64,000 nt of DNA, taken from NCBI GenBank assembly GCA_021731085.1, contig JAKFYB010000008.1:124001-188000 (forward strand), in the 5' to 3' direction. The stretch's first letter is position 1; every line of letters begins with the position of its first letter. Origin of the DNA: Dehalococcoidia bacterium. Its GTDB lineage: Bacteria; Chloroflexota; Dehalococcoidia; DSTF01; JACRBR01. This document shows, in pieces, positions 17,056 to 27,689 of the stretch. Position numbers and translations under genes: made by a program. The notes below the pieces were generated by a model that was given only the letters and a program-made list of their open reading frames with translations, searched no databases and had not been told where the DNA came from.

Positions 17056-17789
17056 ACTGCGAGCAGGCCGAAGAGCTGATGGGCGCGTATGCCCTCGACG
17101 CACTCCCGGACGAGGAGATGGCGGCAATGCGCGCGCATCTCGCGACGTGTCCTGAGCACTCTGCGGCCGCCGCGGAACTGCGCGCGGTTGCTATGACGCT
17201 CGGGGAGACGACGGACGAGATGGCGCCGCCACCGGGCCTTCGCGCGCGCATTGCGGCCGCGGTAGGTGAATCGGAACCGGCGTCTGGCACTACGGTCATC
17301 GATCGGCCGGTCGACATTCGGCCGCATACGGAGACGCGCCAATCTTCACGGCGATTCGGCGGCTTTAGTGCGCAGGCATGGGGCGCGATCGCGGCGGTGC
17401 TGGCGATTGCGGTGGCAGGGCTGCTCGCGTGGAACATGGCGCTGCGAAATGGGGACAGTGGTTCCGACGCGCGCGTGCAAGCCGTCACGACGCTGCAGGT
17501 GGAGAGCGGCGCCGCGGCCGGGCATGTCGTCGTGTTCGATGACGGTACGGCCACCGTCGTGGGCAACGCGATGCCGCGTCTCGATACGACACACGCGTAC
17601 CAGCTGTGGTCACTGGACGAGCTTGGCCAGCCGACGAGCCTGGGACTGCTGGAGTACGACGAACGCGGCGAAGCCAACGCGACGGTCACGCTCGATAGCG
17701 ATAGCGCGACACAGATCGCTATCACCATCGAACCCGCGGGTGGCAGCAAAGCGCCGACGTCCGCGCCGATCGCTGTCGCCGATCTGTAG
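17052..17789 (+). CDS. RskA-type membrane anti-sigma factor
   Basis: 245 residues. The N-terminal sigma-binding zinc-finger-like region (NCEQAEELMGAYALDALPDE, then HLATCPEHS) is cytoplasmic. One transmembrane helix lies near residues 115-132 (AIAAVLAIAVAGLLAW). The exterior C-terminal domain (VVVFDDGTATVVGNAMP, YQLWSLDELG) matches the RskA fold PF10099. It holds the co-encoded sigma factor inactive until a cell-surface signal triggers release. Start ATG overlaps the sigma stop. Confidence 0.93.
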   Translation: MNCEQAEELMGAYALDALPDEEMAAMRAHLATCPEHSAAAAELRAVAMTLGETTDEMAPPPGLRARIAAAVGESEPASGTTVIDRPVDIRPHTETRQSSRRFGGFSAQAWGAIAAVLAIAVAGLLAWNMALRNGDSGSDARVQAVTTLQVESGAAAGHVVVFDDGTATVVGNAMPRLDTTHAYQLWSLDELGQPTSLGLLEYDERGEANATVTLDSDSATQIAITIEPAGGSKAPTSAPIAVADL

Positions 17790-17925
17790 CCCCATATCGC
17801 GTTCGGGATTGCGCTCCGAATTTGACAGCGCGTTCCCGGAAGATCGCGCTGGAATCGTCGAACATTCGAATCTGATTCCTTCGAAATTCAGCACGAACTC
17901 GCCGTTAACATCTCCGGTTCCCTTA

Positions 17926-17962
17926 CGCGCATTCTCACGTCCGTATGGGCGGAGAATGCGCG
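17926..17962. repeat. 11-bp inverted repeat in the gap after the anti-sigma gene
   Basis: CGCGCATTCTC (17926-17936) and GAGAATGCGCG (17952-17962) are perfect inverted arms around a 15-nt loop. It lies in the 285-nt gap before the CAP-domain gene. It lacks a U-tract, so it could be a terminator helper or an operator. A TTGACA hexamer at about 17822 has no convincing -10. Nothing else is seen in the gap. Confidence 0.6.
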
Positions 17963-18074
17963 CGTACCCTCCGACTTTACCCATGCCACACGACCCCCAC
18001 CGGCGGCCATGATGCACCGTCGCGCGAGCCATCGAGTAGACGCACGCGCATGACGAGAGGTCAAGGAGGTTGCT

Positions 18075-19142
18075 GTGCAGGGACGTACGCTCGTCGAACG
18101 CGCATCGCTGTTTTTCTTCGTCGCCGGACTTGCGATCACCGTCATGGTGTTCATCAGCCGGAACAACTCATCCGAGGCGCCGGTCAAGGCGACGGCGGAA
18201 CAGCAGCAGCGCTCCTCCGAGGCGCTTGGCTTGCAGACCGGCCCGCGAGGCTTTGAGCCTGCCGCATCCGTCGGAGAGATGACGCACACCGCAGTCAAGC
18301 TCTACGCCCTTTCGGCGCACCTGGCGCGGGTGTTCCAGCCGGAGCCGACGCTGGCCGAGGTGCTCGTCGCCGCGGATCAGGTGCAGCGTGCACAGGACTA
18401 CTACCGCGCAATCGGCGCCGCACCAACACCGACGATGGCTGAAGTACTCGTTGCGGCCGATCAAGTGCAGCGTGCGCAGGACTACTACCGCGCGATCGGC
18501 GCCGTGCCATCGCCGACGACGGCTGAGATACTCGTCGCTGCCGACCAGGTGACGCGCGCTCAGGACTACTTCGAAGCGCTGTCCGTTCCTGTCACGCCTG
18601 TGCCCACAAGCACACCAATCCCACCGCGCCCAACGGACACGCCGGTTCCACCTCCACCGACGAACACACCCGTGCCGCCGCCGCCGGCGCCTCCAACGTC
18701 GACTCCGGAGCCGATCGTTCAGGCTGGCAACGGCTGGTGGGACGCGGCGTTTGAGGCGGAAGTGTTCGCCGTGGTCAACCAGAAGCGCGCCGAAGCGGGC
18801 CTCGCACCGTTGGCCGTGGAGTCACGACTCACGCAGGCCGGCAAGAACTACGCGAAGGTGCTGGCGGACCACAATCACTTCTCGCACACGGGTCCCGACG
18901 GCAGTACGCTCGTCTCTCGCGTCGAGGCGGCAGGGTTTCCGTTCACGGTGCAGATCGGTGAAGTGATCGCCTGGGGCAGCAACGGGTGGCCACCGGCAGA
19001 CATCGTGCAGGCCTGGATGGACAGCCCGTCACACCGCGAGCAGATCATGAGCCCTGTCTACACGCAGGCGGGGGTGGGCTGCTACTTCACGGAAGAGGCC
19101 GGGCTCACGGTGCGATGCGTGATGGATCTCGCGGGGAGCTAG
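18075..19142 (+). CDS. Secreted or anchored CAP (SCP/PR1) domain protein with 28-residue repeats
   Basis: 355 residues from GTG 18075, preceded 5 nt upstream by AAGGAGG. An N-terminal signal anchor (SLFFFVAGLAITVMVFI) is followed by three near-identical 28-residue units (residues 92-175; ADQVQRAQDYYRAIGA). Next comes a Pro/Thr-rich stalk (about 176-218), then a CAP domain with VFAVVNQKRAEAGLAPL, HNHFSHTGPDGS and DSPSHREQIM. CAP proteins of bacteria are extracellular and mostly of unknown function. The stalk and repeats suggest a surface-displayed module. Confidence 0.88.
   Translation: MQGRTLVERASLFFFVAGLAITVMVFISRNNSSEAPVKATAEQQQRSSEALGLQTGPRGFEPAASVGEMTHTAVKLYALSAHLARVFQPEPTLAEVLVAADQVQRAQDYYRAIGAAPTPTMAEVLVAADQVQRAQDYYRAIGAVPSPTTAEILVAADQVTRAQDYFEALSVPVTPVPTSTPIPPRPTDTPVPPPPTNTPVPPPPAPPTSTPEPIVQAGNGWWDAAFEAEVFAVVNQKRAEAGLAPLAVESRLTQAGKNYAKVLADHNHFSHTGPDGSTLVSRVEAAGFPFTVQIGEVIAWGSNGWPPADIVQAWMDSPSHREQIMSPVYTQAGVGCYFTEEAGLTVRCVMDLAGS
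18348..18599 (+). repeat. Three tandem 84-nt (28-codon) repeats in the CAP gene
   Basis: Units at 18348-18431, 18432-18515 and 18516-18599 encode (T)xAE(V/I)LVAADQVxRAQDYY-type segments. The first two are almost identical in protein yet differ at several silent positions, so the duplication is not brand new. The third is more diverged. Confidence 0.9.
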
Positions 19143-19169
19143 CACGAGTCATTTTGAAGCAACAGAGAA

Positions 19170-19199
19170 GGGACGCCGAGTTGGCGTCCCATTTTCTTT
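19170..19199 (+). terminator. Rho-independent terminator between the CAP gene and atpC
   Basis: GGGACGCC (19170-19177), loop GAGTT, GGCGTCCC (19183-19190), then ATTTTCTTT. Serves the CAP gene; because atpC converges and ends at 19214, the hairpin probably also ends the atp operon from the other side. Confidence 0.85.
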
Positions 19200-19213
19200 G
19201 TCCTGTCGTCGTC

Positions 19214-19642
19214 TTACCGCCGGACGCCACCAACGCGACGCTTGCGGTTTTCGGCCACGCGCAGTCGGATCAGCGCGCGCTGCAGTTGCGCCTGCACGGC
19301 CGCCATGTCTTCCACAGTCTCTCGGTTGTCGAGCGCATCACGTGCCGCCTCGCGAGCCTTCTCCGCGCGCTCGATGTCGATCTCGTCCGCGCGCTCCGCA
19401 GCGTCGGCGAGCACGATTACGCGGTCGTTGAGGACCTCGAAGAATCCGCCCGTTACCGAGAATGGAATCTCCTCCGTGCCCTTCTTCAGGATGAGTTCGC
19501 CGGGGGCGAGCATCGTCATGAAGGCGGCGTGCTTCGGCAGGACGGCGAGTTGGCCCTCGACGCCGGGCGCGATCACCTCATCGATGCCGGACTCTTCGAG
19601 CATCTTTCGTTCGACCGTGACGATTTCGACAGTTAGTGGCAT
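19214..19642 (-). CDS. atpC: F1Fo ATP synthase subunit epsilon
   Basis: 142-residue F1 stalk subunit with the N-terminal beta-sandwich (PGVEGQLAVLPKHAAFMTML, GGFFEVLNDRVIVLAD) and the C-terminal helical hairpin (ARDALDNRETVED). Couples rotation and regulates hydrolysis. Last gene of the atp operon, 8 nt after atpD. Confidence 0.95.
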   Translation of the reverse strand: MPLTVEIVTVERKMLEESGIDEVIAPGVEGQLAVLPKHAAFMTMLAPGELILKKGTEEIPFSVTGGFFEVLNDRVIVLADAAERADEIDIERAEKAREAARDALDNRETVEDMAAVQAQLQRALIRLRVAENRKRRVGGVRR

Positions 19643-19650
19643 CTCGTCGC

Positions 19651-21127
<1,477 letters not shown>

Positions 21128-21133
21128 ATTCTC

Positions 21134-21997
21134 TTAGCCCTTCATTGCTTCGACACCGCCGACGATGTCGAGCAGTTCCTTCGTGATCTGCTCCTGCCGC
21201 GCCTTGTTGTAGATGAGCGTCAGCGTCTCGATCATTTCGTTCGCGGCGTCGGTGGCGCTGCGCATGGCGACCATCCGCGCGGACAGTTCGCTCGCCTCAT
21301 TCTCGAGGATGGCTGCGTAGATCGTCATTTCGATGTAGCGCGGCAGCAGTTCGGCGAAGACGCCCTCCGCGCTTGGCTCGTAGATGTAGTCGATGTCCTC
21401 GACGGTGATGTCGCTGATCTCTTCCGGCTCGATCGGCAACAGTTGGCGGACGACGGGCGTCTGCACAGCCGTGTTGACGAGCTTCGGGTAGAGCAAGAAG
21501 ACTTTGTCGACGCGTTCGCTCAGGTACTCATCGGCGACGATGCGGTTGATCGGCAGCGTGTCGAGCAGTTCCGGGTAGTCGGGCAGCGTGAAGTCGGCGA
21601 CGAGCGGCTGGCCCGTTCGCACGATAAACTCGCGCGCCTTCTTGCCGACGGTCACCCAGGAGACCGTCGATTCCTGTTCGAGCGCGAACGACGCCGCCTT
21701 GCGCGCGAGGTTGCCCGGGAGGCCGCCCGCGAGGCCACGGTTTGGGCCGAGGTAGAGAATCAGGGTGTTGTTTACGGGCCGCTCAGTCAGGAATGGGTGC
21801 GCCTGTTCCTCGTCGCTGCGCTGCTTGGCGAGGTCGCCGAGGATCTCGCGCATCTTGTCCGCGTATGGGCGCGCGGCGAGAGCACGCTGCTGCGAGCGCC
21901 GCATCTTCGAGGCGGCAACAAGCTCCATCGCCTTGGTGACCTTGGCGATAGAACTGACGGAACGCACCCGCCGCTTGATTTCTCGAATGCTTGCCAC
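21134..21997 (-). CDS. atpG: F1Fo ATP synthase subunit gamma
   Basis: 287-residue central stalk. The N-terminal helix ASIREIKRRVRSVSSIAKVT and the C-terminal helix ATDAANEMIETLTLIYNKAR, ending RQEQITKELLDIVGG, match the family. The Rossmann-like middle has NTLILYLGPNRGLAGGLPGN, where most relatives have (S)DRGLCG. Flanked on both sides by palindromic repeats. Confidence 0.95.
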   Translation of the reverse strand: MASIREIKRRVRSVSSIAKVTKAMELVAASKMRRSQQRALAARPYADKMREILGDLAKQRSDEEQAHPFLTERPVNNTLILYLGPNRGLAGGLPGNLARKAASFALEQESTVSWVTVGKKAREFIVRTGQPLVADFTLPDYPELLDTLPINRIVADEYLSERVDKVFLLYPKLVNTAVQTPVVRQLLPIEPEEISDITVEDIDYIYEPSAEGVFAELLPRYIEMTIYAAILENEASELSARMVAMRSATDAANEMIETLTLIYNKARQEQITKELLDIVGGVEAMKG

Positions 21998-22040
21998 TGA
22001 CTACTCCACGCCACGGATCTCCGCGGCACTCACCACACCG

Positions 22041-22064
22041 CGCGGGCTGAAGAGCCCGCGCTAC
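22041..22064. repeat. Palindromic repeat in the atpA-atpG gap
   Basis: CGCGGGCT (22041-22048), loop GAAG, AGCCCGCG (22053-22060), then CTAC. It lies in a 74-nt gap between atpA and atpG. Confidence 0.88.
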
Positions 22065-22071
22065 GACCACT

Positions 22072-23647
<1,576 letters not shown>

Positions 23648-23674
23648 TTCTTGCTCGCACGTCCTCGACCACCA

Positions 23675-23698
23675 CGCGGGCTGAAAAGCCCGCGCTAC
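23675..23698. repeat. Palindromic repeat in the atpH-atpA gap
   Basis: CGCGGGCT (23675-23682), loop GAAA, AGCCCGCG (23687-23694), then CTAC. Third copy within the atp operon. Confidence 0.88.
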
Positions 23699-23709
23699 AG
23701 CCGCTGTAA

Positions 23710-24255
23710 CTACCTCACTGCGCCTTCGAGGCGGCGCTTCAGCGCTACCAGGCGTGACTTTGTGCTTCCGTCGATCAGTTCGTCACCGATGCGGGCGACG
23801 AGGCCGCCTATGATGGATTCATCGACAATCGCCGTCACATCGATCTGCTTGCCGGTGATAGACGAGAGCCGCGTCGCGATCGCCCGACGCTCGTCGTCGG
23901 ACAGGGGCACCGCCGTCGTGACTATGGCATGCGCGACGCCGCGCTGTGCGTCGTAGCGCTCCATGAACCCACGCAAGATTTCGGGCGCGAGATCGGTCTT
24001 GCCTCGCTGTTCGAGAAGCCGCACCAGATTCCACGCCTTAGGCGCCACCTTCGCCTCAACGCCTGCCGACAGCAAGCGGAGCTTCTCGTCACGCGGCACG
24101 CGCCCGCTGGCGAGCAAGCCGCGGACGTCGCCGTCTGAGACGAACTCCGCGATGGTTTGCAGGTCGCGCGCCCATGCGTCAGCAGTACCGGTCTCCGTGG
24201 CAAGCTCGAAGACGGCTTCTGCGTAACGGTTGGCGGATGCGATTCGTGAAGCCAA
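23710..24255 (-). CDS. atpH: F1Fo ATP synthase subunit delta
   Basis: 181-residue peripheral-stalk cap of F1. N-terminal helix bundle (NRYAEAVFELATETGTADAW), then LGDxL-like C-terminal GGLVARIGDELIDGSTKSRL preceding the last helix, typical of OSCP/delta. Begins 2 nt after atpF ends. Confidence 0.93.
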   Translation of the reverse strand: MASRIASANRYAEAVFELATETGTADAWARDLQTIAEFVSDGDVRGLLASGRVPRDEKLRLLSAGVEAKVAPKAWNLVRLLEQRGKTDLAPEILRGFMERYDAQRGVAHAIVTTAVPLSDDERRAIATRLSSITGKQIDVTAIVDESIIGGLVARIGDELIDGSTKSRLVALKRRLEGAVR

Positions 24256-24257
24256 CG

Positions 24258-24776
24258 CTAGTTGTTCCTCTCGGCGAAGCTCGATCCCGCGAGCGCTTCG
24301 GTGATCAGCCGCTGATGCGCATTGCGATCGAGCGACTGGCCGATGACCTTCTCGGCCGCTTCGATCGCGAGATCCGCGAACTCTCGCCGCAAGTCGGCGA
24401 TGGCGGTGTCGCGTTCCTGCTGGATGTCGTTGCGCGCTCGCGCGAGCGTCGCTTCCGCATCGGCCTGGGCCTGCGTCCGTGCGTCTGCCTGGATACGCGT
24501 CGATATCTCCTGCGCTTGCGCAATCAATTGCTGCGCTTCGCGACGGGAGGCATCGACCGCCTCCTGCACATTTCGCTCGGACTCAGCGGCCTGCACCTTC
24601 GCCTGCTCGGCGGCGGAGAGACCCTGGGCGATCTTTTCGCGACGCTCGTCCAGCATCTTCGTCAGCGGACCCCAGGCGACGAGTCGCAACACGATGAGCA
24701 ACACCGTGAAGTTGACGACGTTCGCGATGAGGACCGGGACGTTAATGCCCAGATCCGCAATTCCAAGAATGACCAT
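24258..24776 (-). CDS. atpF: F1Fo ATP synthase subunit b
   Basis: 172 residues: one N-terminal membrane helix (NVVNFTVLLIVLRLVAWGPL) followed by a long charged coiled coil (LDERREKIAQGLSAAEQAKV onward). Peripheral stalk linking subunit a to delta. Upstream gap to atpE is 68 nt. Confidence 0.95.
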   Translation of the reverse strand: MVILGIADLGINVPVLIANVVNFTVLLIVLRLVAWGPLTKMLDERREKIAQGLSAAEQAKVQAAESERNVQEAVDASRREAQQLIAQAQEISTRIQADARTQAQADAEATLARARNDIQQERDTAIADLRREFADLAIEAAEKVIGQSLDRNAHQRLITEALAGSSFAERNN

Positions 24777-24844
24777 GACCTACCTCAACCAGCTTGCGCC
24801 GGAGCGGCGGCTGGGCCCGCTGCTGCTGCGGGCCTGCCCGTCCT

Positions 24845-25111
24845 CTAGAAGATGAACCCAATCATGATCGCGACGACCAGCGCGTAGATCGCGATAGCCT
24901 CGGCGAACACGATGGCGAGGATGAGCGAACTCTGAACCTGAGGCTGTGCCTCCGGGTTGCGCCCGATCGCTTCCATGGCCTTCGCTGACATCATGCCGAT
25001 GGCGAGGGCGGGCGCGATACCACCGATACCGATGGCGAGACCGGCGCCGATGTACTTCAGACCAGCGTCCGTGAACGCCAACAGCGGGACTACCAAACTT
25101 GCAAGTTCCAA
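24845..25111 (-). CDS. atpE: F1Fo ATP synthase subunit c
   Basis: 88-residue hairpin of two membrane helices joined by the RNPEAQP loop. The ion-binding carboxylate is E71 in VFAEAIAIY, and no Na+-type serine or threonine follows it, so proton coupling is expected. The N-terminal helix carries the glycine-rich GAGLAIGIGGIAPALAIGMM stretch. Forms the rotor ring. Confidence 0.96.
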   Translation of the reverse strand: MELASLVVPLLAFTDAGLKYIGAGLAIGIGGIAPALAIGMMSAKAMEAIGRNPEAQPQVQSSLILAIVFAEAIAIYALVVAIMIGFIF

Positions 25112-25241
25112 GGCAGGACTCCTTCTTCAACTTCCGCCCGCCCACCAGGGTCAGGCGTTCTTCCTCTGTTCAAGCCTCCGCTCACATACACGGAGGGACT
25201 TCCTCTACTTAGTTGCGCTCGCCGTGCGAGCGCATCCGCTC

Positions 25242-26564
25242 CTAGTGCGCCGGCGCCGTCTGCTGATCGCCCGGCACGTCGTGCTCACCGAGATCATGCT
25301 CATCGCCGTGATCCTCGTGATCGTGCGATGCGACTGCCAGCGCGCCGAAGGCGACGGTCAAGCTGAAGAACACGAATCCCTGGATCGCACCGACGAATAC
25401 TTCCAGTCCATAGAACGGGAGGGCGACAAGGAACGGCATCAAGAATGTCATCACCAACAACAGGATCTCACCGGCCAGCATGTTGCCGAAGAGCCGGAAG
25501 GTAAAGCTGATGAGACGCGCGAACTCTGCGATGATCTCCAGGAATCCAACAAATGCGCCGATCGGATCTGTGATCGGATTGCGGATGAACTTGCTGCCGT
25601 ACTTGAAGAATCCGAGTGCCGTGATGCCCCAGAACTCGATAAAGACTACGGAGATGAAGGCGAGCGACAGCGGCGAGTTCAGGTCGGTATTGAAGCTGCG
25701 GAAGTAGGGATAGATAACGGCCACCTGTTTCCCGTCCGCCTCAAGCTGCAATCGCGCCTCTTCCGAGTGCTCGATGTTGATCTCGCGCTTGCACTCCTCG
25801 ATTACGGTGACGCTCACCTCAGGCTCCTCGCCACAGACGGCGTATTCCTCTGAAAGATCGAGATTCGCTGCGCCCGGCATGGCCGCGTCGATCGCCAACT
25901 CCTGGGCGTGATGTAGCGCTTCTTCGCGCTCTTCCTTCAATGCGAGGACTTCCTCGCGCGGCGCCTTATCGAGGTTCGCCTGGCGGATCTGCGCGTCGAT
26001 CTCGTCGACCTCGTGCATATCGACTTCGAACTCCACCAGCGGCGCGTCGCCGCCCAGCTTGAACGGAAAGATCCAGCTGATGCCACCCTGCTCGGTGAGG
26101 ATGTGCGCCTCTTCATGGAAGTGGTGCGAGTCGACCGGCACAACCTTGCCGAACGAGTTGTAGATTGGCGTGAGAGCGAGCCAGTTGTTGATCCAGATGA
26201 ATACGAAGAGCGTCGCGGCAACGGCGAAGAAGCGGCGACCGTTCTTTTCGCCGGCCATCTGGATCGACGTGTTGTATAGGAATTCGGTGACGCCTTCTAT
26301 GGCGTTTTGCAGCCCGCTCGGGATGAGCTTCATATTCCGCGTCGCGCGCCAACAGACGAAGATGATGACGAGTGTCGCTAATACGCCCGCGACCTGCGTG
26401 TTGAGGATCATCGGCGTCAGGAATTCGCCGTAGTCCGAACTCGACGTCCACAGCGGCTCGCCCTTGATCTCGATGATCGGCTTGGGGCCACGGACGAAGA
26501 AGAATCCAAACCCAATGAGCGCGAGCGCGCCGAGGGCGATGAGGATTGCCTTTGGATTCTTCAC
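25242..26564 (-). CDS. atpB: F1Fo ATP synthase subunit a with a large extracytoplasmic insertion
   Basis: 440 residues from GTG 26564, where 240-300 is usual. The essential arginine is R357 in FTFRLFGNMLAGEI. The helix pair with NNWLALTPIYNSFG (about 113-138) is followed by some 140 extra residues. That insert is acidic, has a coiled-coil-like stretch (EEVLALKEEREEALHHAQEL) and two cysteines (C244, C258). The normal frame resumes at NTDLNSPLSLAFISV, which in relatives directly follows helix 2, so the insert lies in an outside loop. The C-terminus ends in a His/Asp-rich tail (SHDHEDHGDEHDLGEHD). An ATG further upstream would add an arginine-rich leader overlapping the preceding gene and is less likely. 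Confidence 0.93.
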   Translation of the reverse strand: MKNPKAILIALGALALIGFGFFFVRGPKPIIEIKGEPLWTSSSDYGEFLTPMILNTQVAGVLATLVIIFVCWRATRNMKLIPSGLQNAIEGVTEFLYNTSIQMAGEKNGRRFFAVAATLFVFIWINNWLALTPIYNSFGKVVPVDSHHFHEEAHILTEQGGISWIFPFKLGGDAPLVEFEVDMHEVDEIDAQIRQANLDKAPREEVLALKEEREEALHHAQELAIDAAMPGAANLDLSEEYAVCGEEPEVSVTVIEECKREINIEHSEEARLQLEADGKQVAVIYPYFRSFNTDLNSPLSLAFISVVFIEFWGITALGFFKYGSKFIRNPITDPIGAFVGFLEIIAEFARLISFTFRLFGNMLAGEILLLVMTFLMPFLVALPFYGLEVFVGAIQGFVFFSLTVAFGALAVASHDHEDHGDEHDLGEHDVPGDQQTAPAH

Positions 26565-26595
26565 GTTGTGTTTCTCTGCTGATGCGACGCTGCGC

Positions 26596-26853
26596 CTACG
26601 TGCTGTCGTTCTTCTTCTTCGCCGCCAGTTTTCGGGCGGCGTCACGCTCCATATCGCGGAGGGTCTCCGTAATCATCCTGTAGGCGCCCACAAACGCGAT
26701 AACCAGCCCAAGTGCCAGTCCTGCAAGCGTGAACGCGGGCGCGGTGCCCAACCAACGGTCTATGAAGTACCCCAGCGTTGGCCCACCCGCGATACACGTC
26801 GCCAGGTACGACCCTAATCCTAGTAATTGTGCAACCGGGCCAAGGCGATCCAC
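26596..26853 (-). CDS. AtpI/AtpZ-like membrane protein
   Basis: 85 residues with two membrane helices (YLATCIAGGPTLGYFIDRWL, LALGLVIAFVGAYRM) and a basic tail, matching the AtpZ/AtpI PF09527 pattern GxxxDxxLGTxP. First gene of the atp operon; members assist c-ring assembly or ion supply. Confidence 0.85.
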   Translation of the reverse strand: MDRLGPVAQLLGLGSYLATCIAGGPTLGYFIDRWLGTAPAFTLAGLALGLVIAFVGAYRMITETLRDMERDAARKLAAKKKNDST

Positions 26854-26898
26854 CGTACGCCCCCACCCCGAGGTTTACGCCCTTTCAGGACTTTGCGA

Positions 26899-26927
26899 AT
26901 TCTATCACTAGCGCCCCACCCGATCAA
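26899..26927 (-). promoter_or_regulatory. Predicted promoter of the atp operon
   Basis: Minus strand TTGATC (26927-26922), a 17-nt spacer and TAGAAT (26904-26899), about 46 nt before the first atp start. The surrounding 212-nt gap holds no gene that I can support. Confidence 0.6.
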
Positions 26928-27065
26928 CGTGAAATTTCGCACAATCTTCAAATATCTGAGCGCGGGTCAAGTATGGGGGCGCAGCACGACAGGAACAAGC
27001 GCATACGCGAGCATGTCAACGAGTGGAGGCTGGTCGCACGCACGGATTCGGCGGAGTTGTGCGGC

Positions 27066-27605
27066 CTACGACGAGCCCTTGCTTCGCTTGTCGAAATCGT
27101 CAAGATCGAGGCTATCGATGAAGTCCTTGAAGGCCGACATCTTTTCAAGCTCTTCTGGCAGCACCTTCTGGCGCTCGCCGTTGCCTTCAACCTGTTCGCC
27201 GTCTTTGTCCAGCAGGACACCGGCGCGGTCGAGGACGCTCTCTTCGGCGAAAATGGGCACGCGGACGCGGACGGCCAGCGCCAGCGCATCGCTTGGGCGC
27301 GAGTCGATTTCCAGCGGCGCGCCGTTGTAGTCGAGGACGATACGGGCATAGAAGGTGTCGTTTGAGAGGTCGTTCACGAGGATGTGATTCACGTTCGCGC
27401 CCAGCGTCTCAATCGCCGAACGGAGGAGGTCGTGGGTGAGGGGCCGAGCGACGGAGACTTCCTGAAGCTGGACGGCGATGGCGTCGGCTTCAGCGGGCCC
27501 GATCCAGATCGGCAGGTATCGCTCGGACGCCTTCTCCTTGAGGATAACGACCCTCTGGTAGTTCATCAGGCTGACCCTGATGCTTTCGATCGTCATCTCA
27601 ATCAC
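27066..27605 (-). CDS. Bifunctional nuclease family protein (DUF151/BFN)
   Basis: 179 residues beginning (V)IEMTIESIRVSLMNYQRVV, then YLPIWIGPAEADAIAVQLQ, RPLTHDLL and SRPSDALALAVR, all hallmark DUF151 motifs. Plant members show DNase/RNase activity; bacterial roles are poorly defined. Start at GTG 27605 fits close relatives; ATG 27626 and ATG 27596 also keep the frame. Acidic C-terminal tail. Monocistronic. Confidence 0.88.
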   Translation of the reverse strand: MIEMTIESIRVSLMNYQRVVILKEKASERYLPIWIGPAEADAIAVQLQEVSVARPLTHDLLRSAIETLGANVNHILVNDLSNDTFYARIVLDYNGAPLEIDSRPSDALALAVRVRVPIFAEESVLDRAGVLLDKDGEQVEGNGERQKVLPEELEKMSAFKDFIDSLDLDDFDKRSKGSS

Positions 27606-27689
27606 GCCGCCCTGCCTTCCATACATCCGATTCCAGTCTAGGGAGGCGACCTCCGCGCGTCAAAGCGCCACGCGGGGCTGTCAAAATCG

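Noticed and set aside
17822-17827. TTGACA as a promoter for the CAP-domain gene
   Set aside because: No acceptable -10 hexamer at 16-18 nt; the site is also about 250 nt from the start codon.
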